A stretch of 64,000 nucleotides of DNA from Pyrus communis (Eukaryota > Streptophyta > Magnoliopsida > Rosales > Rosaceae): NCBI RefSeq assembly GCF_963583255.1, contig NC_084805.1, forward strand, positions 7,122,827 through 7,186,826, given 5' to 3'. The number at the start of each line of letters is the position of its first letter. Positions within the stretch are counted from its first letter, which is position 1. A program made the translations under genes and the position numbers. The notes beneath the pieces are model-generated. The model worked only from the letters and a program-made list of their open reading frames with translations. It was not told the DNA's origin and made no database searches. Positions 48,374 through 59,030 of this stretch are shown piece by piece.

Positions 48374-50957
48374 TATTATTGTCATCGTTCCGAACCCATT
48401 ATTAAACAGTTGTGATCATTGTGTTGGATACATATATTGTTTGTTATTTTCAGAGTTTTGGGAAAAGTTTTAACTATAGGGAGGTTTTGTCGAAATTTTG
48501 GTAGGGTTTGTTATTAGTTTTGGGTTAACTTTAAATTTTCATTTCTTTACGGCCAAGAAAAACACCTGAGGACCTTGTAGGTAATTGAAGACGGCGAAGG
48601 TCACCCTAGTGACCAATGATCATATCACAACCGGATACGATGAGCAACATCGAGTAGCACCAATGGTGAAGTAGCATAGTGCATTGGCCCATTTGTCACA
48701 TCGTGCGGACCTTTTGCCCTATGCGGTGGAAGTCTTGGAAGGCGATGCCAAATGAGGTGAAGAACATGGTGCGCAATCATTTGTTGTTAAGTGTCCAGGG
48801 CTGGCCCTGAGAATTTGGGGGCCCTAGGCAAACTTTCGAAGTGGGGCCCTAGAGTTCTCTAACTCCCGACCCTTTGTACATTGACATATGTAAAAAAAAA
48901 AAAAAAAATTCACTGAATACATGAAAAGTTTATTTCTACATCAAATATTATTAAAAATTAATACCAAAAAAAAAAAAAAAAAAGATATACAAACATTACT
49001 CAAATATTACCTGTCTCACAATTTTAGATGCAAATGCACTTATTAAGTTTACATAATTTAATTTTTCAACCAATTCAAACCGAAAGAGAAGTCACTACCC
49101 AGTACACCAAATTCCAATCATTTTTCTATTGTTACAATGTTACTTATTACATCCAATAAATGAATGAATGGTTGGATTACAGAGACAACATCTTACAACT
49201 AGGAAAAATACTAGATTGAAGAGGATAATAATTTTCGTATACGGGACGAGGCAGATTTGAATAATTTATTATATATTATATAAATTAATTAATTTGAAGA
49301 TTAAATATGTCATTTTCAAAAAGGTAGTTTTAATCTTTTAGGTACATAATAAAGATATGTGTGGTGTGATCTTAAAATAGGGTAATAAAACCTCATAAAA
49401 ATAAACATAAAGGTGATATTTAAGAAAGAATCAAAAAAATAAAAATAAGATGGTGTGGACTATTTAAAAGGGAGAAGACATGCAGCTAAAATAAAATATA
49501 TAAAAGAAGAAGAAGAAGAAGAAGAAGAAGAAGAAGAAGAAGAAGAAGAAGATAGTTGGACCATCTTAAGTAAAATCGTGCAATTAAAATGATGTTGGGA
49601 ATAGGGTTGTCTTCTTCCTCACGTAAGGCCGACCCTGCAACAAAAGAATTCCAGATTCCGGTGTTTACATAGAAGTCCACATAGCTCCCGCCTATCTTCG
49701 TCCAAACCTTCCTAGTTCCACCTAAAAATTGGGGGCCATTCCGAAGTGGGGGCCCTAGGTGGGCGCCTACTCCCTACACTCAGGGCCGGCTTTGTAAGTA
49801 TTGTCGCCTTTTTAATAGTTTTCATGAAATTTATATATTTATATTTATTAATGTATTTTATTACTAATACTTTTGTAATATTTGTTACATTGTAGACAAA
49901 CTACAATTTCGATAACATTAACGAGCACATGTTGGCGTACCTCAATCGGCTTTTCTTCTAATATTACAAGCACTGGAAGAGTGACCTGCACTAGTATTTT
50001 GAGATGTTTGATGATCCGCAGGTCACTCTTAAGGAGGGTTGCCCAAAGGAGTTCGAGGACCGAGAAGATAGTTGGTTTTGGCTCTGTGGTCATTTTCAAG
50101 AGCCGGGCTATGTGGTCCCTTTTTAAATATGACTTCTTTCATTTTACTTTTTTAAATTTTTACTAATGTTTATTACTCATATAGGATGGAGGCACAGTAG
50201 AAGGTATATATTAAAGTTTTCATTTCCAATTTTAAAATGTCGCTATTTTTTTTTTCTGCACTAACATTTTCCGTATCTTTTTCTATTCCAAGGGGTTCAA
50301 AATTCCCGAAAATCAACGTCTTTGCTAACGTTTATGTTTGGCCCAGGGATGAGTTGACCAAGTCCCTTCATGTAATTAATTTCTTATCCATTAAAGATTT
50401 ATACTAATTATTTCAAATTGTTTGCTGTTAATATTCCATGTTTTATTTCACAGGTGAATATGGTGGAGAAGGGTCAGTCGATCCTTCAGGAGTCCGCCTC
50501 TCAGCTTCCCCCAGACACGCCGATCGAGTCTGTGGATCCCCTTGAGGATGCGGGGTTTCACATCTTTACAAAGACGTTTGACCAGACATTTTGTCGAAGG
50601 CCAAGGACATATTGTCGGGGGATAGGAAATGCCAGGCAGCGAGAGAGTGGAGCCTCTTCATCCTCACAGTCGAAGGGCGAGGTTACAGCTTTGACGCAGG
50701 AAGTCGCTGGCCTAAGGAGTGAGCTCGCATCGTACAAGACTCAGATGTCATTGATTGTATAAGCCTTCAGTTCCTCCGGGATCCGTCTCCTCGATTTTTC
50801 TGCACTATCACCGTCAAAGCCCCCCCACCATGAGTATACACAGCAATTAGACCTATTGACCTCTAAGCCCGTCCCCAACCCCAACCCCTTCCAGCAGCAA
50901 GATTACCAAGCACCTCCGAACGACTTGCCCGTAGACTATGCCGCATTTTTTTCGTAG
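48029..50957 (+). pseudogene. CACTA-2 TNPA-like protein (Transposase_24), broken
   Basis: It starts MSQLIRSRKAMTTTP. The same initiating context is found in CACTA-1. Later blocks are RWKSWKAMPNEVKNMVRNH (48725-48785), then, after a 1-kb hAT-type insertion at the donor site, YKHWKSDLH-type residues (49965-50000), HFQEPGY (50085-50105), NVYVWPRDELTKSL (50325-50370), ESASQLPPDTPIES and RPRTYCRGIGNARQRESGAS (50480-50660). It finishes PVDYAAFFS. These match the CACTA-1 protein in order. Frameshifts and stops, plus the destroyed splice donor, make it non-functional. A (TA)n tract of about 15 units lies in its intron at 48339-48369. Confidence 0.78.
48796..49794. mobile_element. hAT-type non-autonomous element at a TNPA splice donor
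   Basis: The 999-bp unit starts CAGGGCTGGCCCTGAG and ends CTCAGGGCCGGCTTTG, imperfect inverted repeats with the CAGGGCCGG signature of plant hAT elements. The flanks TAAGTGTC (48788-48795) and TAAGTATT (49795-49802) match at six of eight positions, fitting an old 8-bp TSD. Both subterminal regions hold GGGGCCCTAG motifs. It contains a (GAA)n tract (about 15 units, 49507-49552), which creates a false poly-leucine ORF on the minus strand. No transposase. Confidence 0.8.
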
Positions 50958-51129
50958 CTTTTTTTCCGCTTTCTTTTTAAACTTTGTATTTATACTTACA
51001 TTTTTATTTATATTATAAATAAATTGTTTTTCTATTCATTAATTTGTTTTTTTTTTTTTTGTCAATTGTATGAAATATATATTTTTAATAACATTCTATT
51101 TATTGAATTTTTTTTTTAAATTAAAAATT

Positions 51130-51465
51130 ACACTTGTGCGACAAAGATATGTCATCGTGCAAAACCACGTGCGTCTTACATGTTTCATCACCCAAACATT
51201 AAGGTGACAATATGCATGTTATTTAATTTATTCAAAATTCTACTTCATCTGTCGCTCAAACATTTTCAAGACAAACCATAGATGTCCCCAAAAATTTCTC
51301 ATCACAAAGCAAACTTGTACCCTCTTATATCGTGCGACAAAAACCTTCGTCCGTATACCTTTCTTGCAACGAGCAGTAAAGCGTTGCGCAATTGTTTTGT
51401 GCGACCTGGAAATGCTTTGCGCAACAAATACTCCCTGATCTCGCAAAGTGTTTAATGTAGTAGTG
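51130..51465. repeat. CACTA-2 3' subterminal repeats and terminus
   Basis: Variants CTTGTGCGACAAAG, TCATCGTGCAAAA, ATCGTGCGACAAAAACC and GCGCAACAAATAC precede the end TTTAATGTAGTAGTG. The reverse complement CACTACTACATTAAACAC pairs with the left end at 37809. Confidence 0.8.
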
Positions 51466-51749
51466 CCCCACGCTACGAGCTCCAGCTACAATTGATGTTC
51501 CACCCTCATTCCTTATTACTAGCATTCATGCACGCACTCACGCGCGTGCAGAAGGTATTTTTAAATCATGGCGTGCTACTCGTGATTTATATGTTTTAAA
51601 TGTATTTATATGCATAAATTGACAAAAGGAAAGTCAAATATTTGAAGTAAATGAATAATTTTAGATCATGCTAGAAAAAATCTCTCATAAACCAATTAAA
51701 GCAGCTACATTCACATAATAAAATCGATCACTATAGAATTTACATTAAG

Positions 51750-52240
51750 AATAGAGAAAATAATATTTAATAAACATTGATTGAATCATATTATTGCTAG
51801 CCTATTGTGAGGCTAAGCTCATCCCCTCCTCCTTAGTGTAGATAATATCGTTTATTAAAAAAAATATCATTTGACAATCAATTTAATCACATTATTATCC
51901 GTGTGCGAAAGATTTTTTTTATAACCGGCATTACACGCCTCTTAAGATGTTTTAAACGTGTTTAAAAATAGAGAAAATAATATTTAATAAATAACTGATT
52001 GAATCATATTATTGCTAGCCCATTGTGAGGTTAAGCTCATCCCCTCCCTCTTAGTGTAGATAATATTGCTTGTTAAAAAAAAAAAAAAAAAACAATCATT
52101 TGATAACTTGTTTAATTACATTGTTATCCGCATGCGAAAAAACTTTTTTTATAACCGGCATTATACGCATCTTAAGATGTTTTGAACGTGTTTAAAAATA
52201 AAGAAATTGAATCACATTATTGTTAGCTTATTGTGCGGTA
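51750..52240. repeat. Tandem direct repeat, about 220-bp unit
   Basis: Copy 1 (51750-51966) and copy 2 (51968-52196) share ATAGAGAAAATAATATTTAA, TATTGCTAGCC, GGTTAAGCTCATCCCC-type and AACCGGCATTA blocks in the same order. A third partial copy (52197-52240) follows. No coding content. The surrounding stretch 51466-52430 otherwise shows nothing recognisable. Confidence 0.85.
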
Positions 52241-52429
52241 CTAATTAAAAAAAAAAAAAAGCACCAAAAAGTAAATTATTAAAGAAATACTGTTAAAATG
52301 ATGAAAATAACCCTACCTTATTTGATGTATTATTTTAAAATGCATTTGAAGTTTTTTATTTTAAAGGTATTTTTATCCAAATAATTTTGTTGAAGCATGC
52401 TGACACCAAATCACTATTTACCTTTTCCA

Positions 52430-53290
52430 TACTCTTTATACATAAAAGATAAGATCAGTTGCTGCTTTGGAGTTGATGATTGAACCATCATATTTAATTT
52501 TCTGGAGCCCTCCTTGTGGAGGATCCCATTTAATATTCCGTTTTATTTTTTTGTATGACTTAAAAGCATTATTGGCTTCAAAATATTCCGTTTTATTTCT
52601 AAACACCACCTAGTTTCTATCGTTCCAAATTTACCAGCAAATTAGAAGGGCTATACTTTGGGATATAGTGCCTTCATCAGACCTCTCAAGTGTGCTAGAC
52701 CAATCTGTTAGACTAATAGGAGATTTATCATTAACTGGAGTTAAAACCAGGCAGCATTCCAAACCCGCCTTTCAAAAGTTCAGTTTACAAATAAATGGTC
52801 CTGATTCTCATTGTCCAGATTACGAAGAGGAAGACTAGAGCATATTGCTTTGATGTATTTATGTAATCTATTAAGAATCAAAAGCCAACTAAACAACTTA
52901 ACAATGCTCATGAGCTTTGCCATCATGAGTTTTATCCAATGATTACCAAATCCAAATCTAGTTAACACAACTTCGATATAATCCCAATTCAATGCTTATA
53001 AGCTTTTTCAAGACCTAATTTAACAGCCATTGCTCCCGCTCTACCTTTTTTTTTTTTTTTTAAAGGTTGTAAATAACTCATGAGTCATAAGAATGTTATC
53101 ATAGATGGATCTAGGTGCAAAAGCACCCTAATTTCTGGAGATACATACTCTAGTCTAGGTTTCAGTCTATTAATGATCAAGACTTCGGTAATAATTTTAT
53201 AGCTGACATTACATATATTTATTGGTCTATAATTAAACACCAACTCAGGAGTTATTATAGAGCCAACAATTTTGCAGCATTAGACCAATT
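52430..53290 (-). pseudogene. LINE (L1-type) ORF2 relic
   Basis: Read from 53290 downwards: FNYRPINICNVSYKIITEVL, INRLKPRLEYVSPE, AVKLGLEKAYKH, then WDYIEVVLTRFGFGNHWIKL. These are plant LINE RT blocks (usual pattern FRPISLCNVIYKIISKILVNRL, KLDMEKAYDRMEWDFIE, LRFGF). After a deletion come NQDHLFVN and RRVWNAAWF (zf-RVT-like), then WDPPQGGLQKIKYDGSI, the RNase H-like C-terminus. The RT catalytic centre is missing. Many stops. Dead. Confidence 0.82.
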
Positions 53291-53299
53291 CAGGTCCAA

Positions 53300-53547
53300 G
53301 TGCTTTTAACTTTTAAGGCACTACGTTGCAAACTGCCTCCCAAATTTAATGCGCAGCCACGAAAACCATATCTTGACGCAGTCCATCGTCTCTTGCGATA
53401 CTTGAAAGAAGCACATGGGCAAGATTTGTTCTTTCCTTCCAAAGGCAACTTCTTGTTAACTGGTTTCTGTGATGCGGATTGGGCTCGTTATTTCATAACG
53501 AGATGATCAGTGATAGGTTATTGCATATTCCTTGAAGGAGTACTTGT
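53300..53547 (+). pseudogene. Copia RNase H relic, left half (host of the nest)
   Basis: The frame reads PRKPYLDAVHRLLRYLKEAH, then GQDLFFPSKGNFLLTGFCDA and DWARYFITR, a stop, and SVIGYCIFLEGVLV. These match the end of Copia RT and the start of RNase H (usual pattern [40 protein letters not shown]). The frame is cut at 53547 by an LTR element. Its C-terminal part appears at 59831-60010. About 80 residues between the two are missing. Confidence 0.85.
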
Positions 53548-53678
53548 TATTAAGGGTACAAGTCAGCAATACAGTTAGAAATACAGTTAGCAAGTTTGTT
53601 AGTATTTGGTTAGGGTTGTTATTAGGCTTTCTCAGTTACTCTTTTTTCTCCATTTTCTCTTGAGTCTCAAATATTTCA
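53548..53678 (+). repeat. 5' LTR of the short-LTR element (deleted form)
   Basis: A 131-bp LTR. Compared with LTR 2 it lacks about 110 bases between two CTTTCT words. LTR 2 keeps both words (near 55382 and 59779-59790, the second beyond CACTA-3). This looks like a short-homology deletion. Confidence 0.75.
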
Positions 53679-53798
53679 ATGTAGTTAACATGGCATTTCT
53701 CTTCGGTTAAGTTCTTCTTCAGTGCTTCTGCAATCATTCTGTAACTTCTGGGTTAATTTTCCTTCTGGGTTGTAAGATTGGTGGGTTAATTTTCCACG

Positions 53799-54740
53799 AT
53801 GAATCCTCATGGACGGGGTCTAAGGCCGGTCTTGGTCAGGTCAACCGTCAAAATCTTCCAGGACGTCATCTTGGAGGGGCTCGGGGATTCAAGCAACTTC
53901 TTGGATCCAGTGGAATATCTTCATCTCATTCATTATTCATCATCAATTTGTTGGTTTTCGTCTGAATCTTGTGCTGCTTCGTCGGAATCCGATTTTTCCT
54001 CAGAAATTGATGCTTCGCCGAAATTGGTGTCTTGCTCAGGATTTTGTGTTTTGTCAGAATTGGGGTTTTTCTCAGAATGTGGTGCTGCTTCCCCAAAATC
54101 CTTTGCTTCTTGTTCGCTGGAGTCTGACAATTGCGCAAGAAATTGGTGTTTTTTTTTTTTTTGTTCATCGGAATCCTCTCAAAACTCGATCGACTGAAAG
54201 GGTTATTTACGCAATGACAGAAGCATTGATCTCACCGATACTTCTCTCTATCTTTCACCATCATCTTCGCGTATTTATTCGTTGTTAGTGAGGCTGCCAT
54301 GTGATCGGCACGCTGTTGGGTAATGGGTTCTTGCATATCACATGTTCGATCTTATGCGTCAATGAAATTTAATGTCAAAACAATGTAACTGCAGAACTTG
54401 GATGCCCAGTGTTCAAGGTTTTACCATCCTTTCTTAGTCATTCTTTCATTAATGAAGATTGTTTCTGATTCAATTCTTTCTATTACTAGTTGTTCATTTT
54501 CTAATTGGCTGGTTATGAACTGGTTTGTAACGGGTCATCAAAGTGGGGCTGTTAAGGTATGGCAAATGGTTTATCCCACCAACCTCAAGGGTTTTCAACA
54601 GAAGTCAACGAGCAATGGGATAGGTGATTTAAATCTCAATGATAAAGCTCCAGAGTACAAGTTTGGTGAAATGGGTATGTGTTTTGTTCTATGTAAATTG
54701 TTATGCATTGAGAAAGATTACAGTCAAGACACATTGTAAT
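53799..54740 (+). other. Unrecognised ORFs inside the short-LTR element
   Basis: Three short ORFs lie here. 53799-54197 starts MNPHGRGLRPVLVRSTVKIF and becomes Ser/Cys-rich. 53971-54288 is rich in RRN and FFF words caused by an imperfect GAATTTT/TTCGTC-like repetition. 54398-54739 contains NWFVTGHQSGAVKVWQMVYP, which resembles one WD40 blade, followed by a possible donor at GATGG. None is convincingly retroviral-like. They could be captured host sequence. Function unknown. From 54740 to 55279 I see nothing. Confidence 0.3.
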
Positions 54741-55878
54741 TCTTGTGATTAGGAGTTGTGGCATATGCTATTGTGTTTTCTGGTTATTCATCTCTTGGGC
54801 AAGTGTTCATTTTCTTGATTAATTTGGAAAAGAGTTGAATCTGGGATTAAGGAATGATGCCGGTAGTTAAGGAGCATTGCTTGAGATGAAAATATAGCTT
54901 TGACATGGAATGCATTACAATTCTTTTATGAGGTCTAATGACATAGAATGTAATGCATAACCCTGCAGTGTTGGTTATTTTCAGGTCCCTAGCAAATAAC
55001 TTGGCCCCAATTCCGGTTAAAGTGGCTGTTGCAAAGTGGTGAAGGCATCGATTATCATACATTGACAGATACTGCAGATGGTTCAGATGGGAATGGTTTT
55101 CATATGGAACAAGGTGATATACATAAAGATATTATGATATGGAATGAATCTGAGGTGGATAAATTCAGTCATCCATAGGGATTACAAGAATGCAAATGGT
55201 TCAACTCTGTTCTGTTTTCTGGTTTCATAGTACTGACTGCAGATGTTCTTCCAATCTCAAACTGGGTTTCCCCAGTTGAGATTGAGGGGGAGTATTAAGG
55301 GTATAAGTTAGCAATACAGTTATAAATATAGTTAGCACTATAGTTTGCAAGTATGTTAGTACTTCGTTAGAGTTGTTATGCTTTCTAGTATAAAAACAGT
55401 GTGTAATCTTCATTCACTACTACAATATTAGTTTTAGGTGTCTTTAATAAGCCATTATGTCGAATAAAAGATATCCGACACATCATTCAATTAGTGTCAG
55501 ATAAAAATAAAATCATGTCGGTTATATCTGTCAGTATTTGTAATTGTTTTTTTAAAATAGTTTTAACATATTCTGACGGTTTTTAGTTAATGGTGGCGGT
55601 TATAACGGACATAAATTGACTATTTTATTATTTTAGTTTCTGGCGGTTATTATTTTAATATTCTAATGGTTATAACCGGTAGAAATTTATTTTTAACATA
55701 TTCCGGCAGTTTTTAGTTAATGGTGGCGGTTGACTATTTTATTATTTTAGTATTTTGGCGGTTATTATTTTAGTATTCTGTCGGTTATAATCGACAAAAA
55801 TTGACTATTTTATTATTTTAAAATGTTGTATTGATTAAAAATAAATAAATAAATAAACAGATGGTTTAAATATTTTAA

Positions 55879-57230
55879 CAAACACTTAAAGAGTTAATGT
55901 TATACTTTAATTAAGTATAAAATAAGATTTATCCACTAGTGTAAATATTTTAAATTGAAGATCGAATTCATGCATTGCATTCTCATAGGGTCGAGGAGTG
56001 TAGCTGTAAAAAATCATCAAAATTGAAGCTAAAATAATCGTTAAATTGTGATTTTTCGTTTATAACCATCGAAAACTTTTGTTCTGTTACCTAATCTCTG
56101 AATGTTTGTTTTTTTTTTTTAATTTTTTAAGTATGCGATCTTGGAGTGTGTACAAACAAGTTTGACAGTTGGATCATTGAAAAACGTTTTGTAGAATGCG
56201 TGTCGTATCAAAATGGTAGATTAAACAAACACTTTAGAGTTAATGTTATACTTCTCCATTAAGTATAAAATAAGATTTTGTGGTATCTACTAGTGTAAAT
56301 ATTTTAAATTAAAAATTGAATTCATTCACTGCATTCTTATAGGGTCGAGGAGTGTAACTGTAAAAAATCATCAAAATCAGAGCTAAACGAGCCGTTAAAT
56401 TGTGATTTTTCGTTTATAACCGTCGAAAACTTTTGTTCTGTTACTCAATATCTTAATGTTTGTTTTTTTGTGATTTTTACGTATGCGATCTCAGAGTGTG
56501 TACAAATAAGTTTGACAGTTAGATCATTGAAAAAAGTTTTGTAGAATGTGTATCGCGTCAAAACGGTAGATTAAATAAACACTTAAGAGTCCACTAGTGT
56601 AAATATTTTAAATTGAAGATCAAATTTATTCAATACATTCGTATAGAGTCGAGGAGTGTAGCTGTAAAAAAATTATTAAAATCGGAGCTAAAATAACCGT
56701 TAAATTGTGATTTTTCGTTTATAACTGTTGAAAACTTTTGTTCCGTTATGTAATATCTGAATATTTGTTTTTTTTATGATTTTTTACGTATGCAATCTCG
56801 GAGTGTGTACAAATAAGTTTGAAGGTTGGATCGTTGAAAAAATTTTTGTAGAATGCATATCGCGTCAAAATGGTATATTAAACAAACACTTAGAGTTAAT
56901 ATTATATTTCCATTAAGTACAAAATAAGATTTTATGGTATCCACTAGCATAAATATTTTAAATTAAAGATCAAAATCGTTCATTGCATTCTTATAAGGTC
57001 GAGGAGTGTAGCTGTAAAAAAATCATCAAAGCCAGAGCTAAAATAACCGTTAAATTGTAATTTTTCGTTTAAAACCGTCGAAAACTTTTGTTCCGTTACC
57101 TAATCTTTGAATGTTTAATTTTTTTTTTTTGCGATTTTTTACGTATGTGATCTTTTAGTATCTAAAAACAAGTTTGACGGTTAGATCATGGAAACTAGTT
57201 TCCTAGAATACATATCTTCGTTAAATTTGC
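55879..57230. repeat. Four tandem copies of an approximately 340-bp unit in CACTA-3
   Basis: Copies begin near 55879, 56221, 56570 and 56879. Each has AAACACTTAGAGTTAATGTT-type starts, GGTCGAGGAGTGTAGCTGTA, TGTGATTTTTCGTTTATAAC and GTTTGACAGTTGGATCATTG-type blocks in the same order. Copy 3 lacks about 45 bases near its start. Divergence between copies is moderate. No coding sequence. Confidence 0.88.
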
Positions 57231-57440
57231 TTAAATTTTGAAGTGGGATTTGTGCTAAATTTTTATTTATGTTTTTCAAGTATTGATTAGACAATATTTA
57301 GTTTGTATGTTGACATTTTCATTGTACAATTCTCTTTTTGTTTCTTTATCGCATGTTTTATATGGGTTATTATCTATTAAACCAAAAGTGTAAAAATTAT
57401 CTATTAAACCAAACAATTATTTATTTAATTTTTAAAAACG

Positions 57441-58079
57441 TGTTACATCCCGGTCCAGGGCGGATCACTTCCCGGGCCCGCTCCACCACCGTAGCACGAT
57501 ATTGTCCGCTTTGGGCTTACCATTCCCTCACGGTTCTGTTTTTGGGAACTCACGAGCAACTTCCCAGTGGGTCACCCATCATGGGATTGCTCTAGCCTCC
57601 TTCTCGCTTAACTTCGGAGTTCCTACGGAACCCGAAGCCAATGAGCTCCCAAAAGGCCTCGCGCTAGGTAGGGATGAGAATATACATTTAAGGATCACTC
57701 CCCTAGGCGATGTGGGATGTCACAATCCACCCCCCTTAGGGGCCCGACGTCCTCGTCGGCACACACGCGGCCAGAACTAGGCTCTGATACCAATTTGTCG
57801 CATCCCGGCCCAGGGCGGATCACTTCTCGGGCCCGCTCCACAACCGTAGCACGATATTGTCCGCTTTGGGCTTACCATTCCCTCACGGTTTTGTTTTTGG
57901 GAACTCACGAGCAACTTCCCAGTGGGTCACCCATCATGGGATTGCTCTAGCCTCCTTCTCGCTTAACTTCGGAGTTCCTACGGAACCCGAAGCCAGTGAG
58001 CTCCCAAAAGGCCTCGCGCTAGGTAGGGATGAGAATATACATTTAAGGATCACTCCCCTGGCCGATGTGGGATGTCACA
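57441..58079 (-). mobile_element. Cassandra TRIM retrotransposon (5S-derived LTRs)
   Basis: Two nearly identical LTRs (57441-57724, 57796-58079) enclose a 71-bp internal region holding only a Met-tRNA primer site (minus-strand TGGTATCAGAGC, 57781-57792) and a purine tract (AAGGGGGGTGGAT, 57725-57738). Each LTR contains a 5S rRNA-like stretch. On the minus strand, GAAGTTAAGCGAGAAGGAGG and GATGGGTGACCCACTGGGAA match 5S rRNA positions with the Pol III internal promoter. This identifies Cassandra. AACG on both flanks (57437-57440, 58080-58083) is the TSD, uncertain by one base. It encodes no protein. The two LTRs differ at only a handful of sites, so insertion was recent. Confidence 0.95.
57551..57665 (-). 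promoter_or_regulatory. 5S rRNA-like Pol III promoter region in Cassandra LTR
   Basis: The minus strand shows GGGTGACCCACTGGGAAGTT (57558-57577), close to the conserved 5S rRNA C-box segment GGGTGACCTCCTGGGAAGTC. AAGTTAAGCGAGAAGGAGG lies upstream of it. The second LTR repeats it at 57913-57932. In Cassandra this region is known to resemble an active Pol III internal promoter. It is not a functional rRNA gene. Confidence 0.85.
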
Positions 58080-58779
58080 AACGTATTCTATTTAAATACA
58101 TATTATTTATTTATTTATTAAACCAAACAATTATTATTTTATTTGTTAAAATCGTAACAAAATTTTGGGAGGGAATTTTGGGGGGATTTTTGCCGCCATT
58201 TTGTTTCTGTCGGTTATAACCAACAATAATGAAAATTTTTTTGTCAGTTTTTATTTTAAAAAACCGACAGTAATGAAAATTTTATGTCGGTTTTTATTTT
58301 AAAAAAATGTTTCTGTTGGTTTTAATTGACAGTAATGAAAAATTTTCCAAAATAAAAACCCTCCATCTCTTCCTTGCACCGGTGCTTCTCCCTTCCCCCT
58401 TTTCTTCTATCCTCATTTCGTTCTCCTTCTCGCTTCAATCACTATGGATGAACAAGGCAAAAGCTATGCAAGCCCTTGAGCACAGAGACAAGCGAAGCAC
58501 TATAAGTCCCTTCACATGCTTCCACCTATGACTTAATTTATGTTTTCATTGGATATGAATAATTCATATTTTGGAAGATATCAATAAAGGCTCCATCTTA
58601 TTGGGATTTCATAGATATTTAGGGATTTATTCAAGTAGTCCAAAATTATTTTAACAATCAGTAATCGTGTTTTTTTTTTCATGCTTATTAACTTGTTACC
58701 TTATTCCTTTTACCAGGAAGCAAAATATCCAGTTGACTCTGATGTAGGCATACGAAAGTGACACCTGAGAGTTTATCAG

Positions 58780-59030
58780 CTTTGTCATCTTTTTTTGTGG
58801 TCCCTAACAGCTTTGCAGTGTTCTTTCAGGCTAAGGAAGAGGATGACGCCAACACAGATGATGTGGAAGATGACTCTGATGCTAAATCTAAACCGGACTC
58901 AACTGAAGAGAGTGCCGAGGAGTCTGAGAGACATGTAAGCTTATTTCCTTTTGCAGTTACTCAACTAATACTACTAATCTATTTACTAATCTTTGCGCCT
59001 TGTGCTTTGTATTTTCAGGATGAACTGTAG
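58780..59030 (+). pseudogene. Captured host exons ending in HDEL (calreticulin-like?)
   Basis: After an acceptor-like TGTTCTTTCAG (58830) the frame reads AKEEDDANTDDVEDDSDAKS, then KPDSTEESAEESERH. A donor CAT/GTAAGC (58936) and acceptor TTTTCAG (59018) join it to GATGAACTGTAG, giving HDEL and a stop, in phase. An acidic tail ending in HDEL marks an ER-lumen protein. The composition best fits the C-domain of calreticulin, though endoplasmin-like proteins also end this way. It sits inside CACTA-3, not in a normal gene, so it looks like transposon-captured host exons. Only these last two exons are clear. The CT-rich stretch 58370-58440 might be captured leader. Confidence 0.6.

Larger units (their letters stand above)
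37809..51465 (+). mobile_element. CACTA (En/Spm) DNA transposon, copy 2
   Basis: Same family, gene order and direction as CACTA-1: ORF1 (38237), TNP2 (40232), TNPA-like (48029). The left end reads CCCTACTAGTAGAAAAAAC, probably a mutated CACTACTA terminus. The right end reads TTTAATGTAGTAGTG (51451-51465). CCC occurs on both flanks (37808-37810 and 51466-51468) and could be the 3-bp TSD, although the exact left edge is ambiguous by two bases. It is enlarged by a MULE-type MITE and an hAT-type element. All genes are broken. Confidence 0.87.

Noticed and set aside
49486..49680. Minus-strand ORF with a poly-leucine tail
   Set aside because: It is a (GAA)n tract within the hAT-type element; composition artefact.
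53926..54168. Minus-strand ORFs rich in NKKKKN and SEQEAKDFGEAAP
   Set aside because: They come from an internally repetitive AT-rich stretch antisense to the short-LTR element. No family match.
57551..57665. A genuine 5S rRNA gene
   Set aside because: Only the promoter-containing part is similar, and it lies inside a retroelement LTR present twice with PBS and PPT between.
57338..58219. Four ORFs with identical peptides (SALGLPFPHG, SFSLNFGVPTEPEA)
   Set aside because: They are readings of the two Cassandra LTRs on the wrong strand. Cassandra codes no protein.
58444..58530. First exon of an HSP90-like chaperone upstream of the HDEL exons
   Set aside because: MNKAKAMQALEHRDK only loosely resembles the HSP90 C-terminal block, and no splice path to the HDEL exon is clear.
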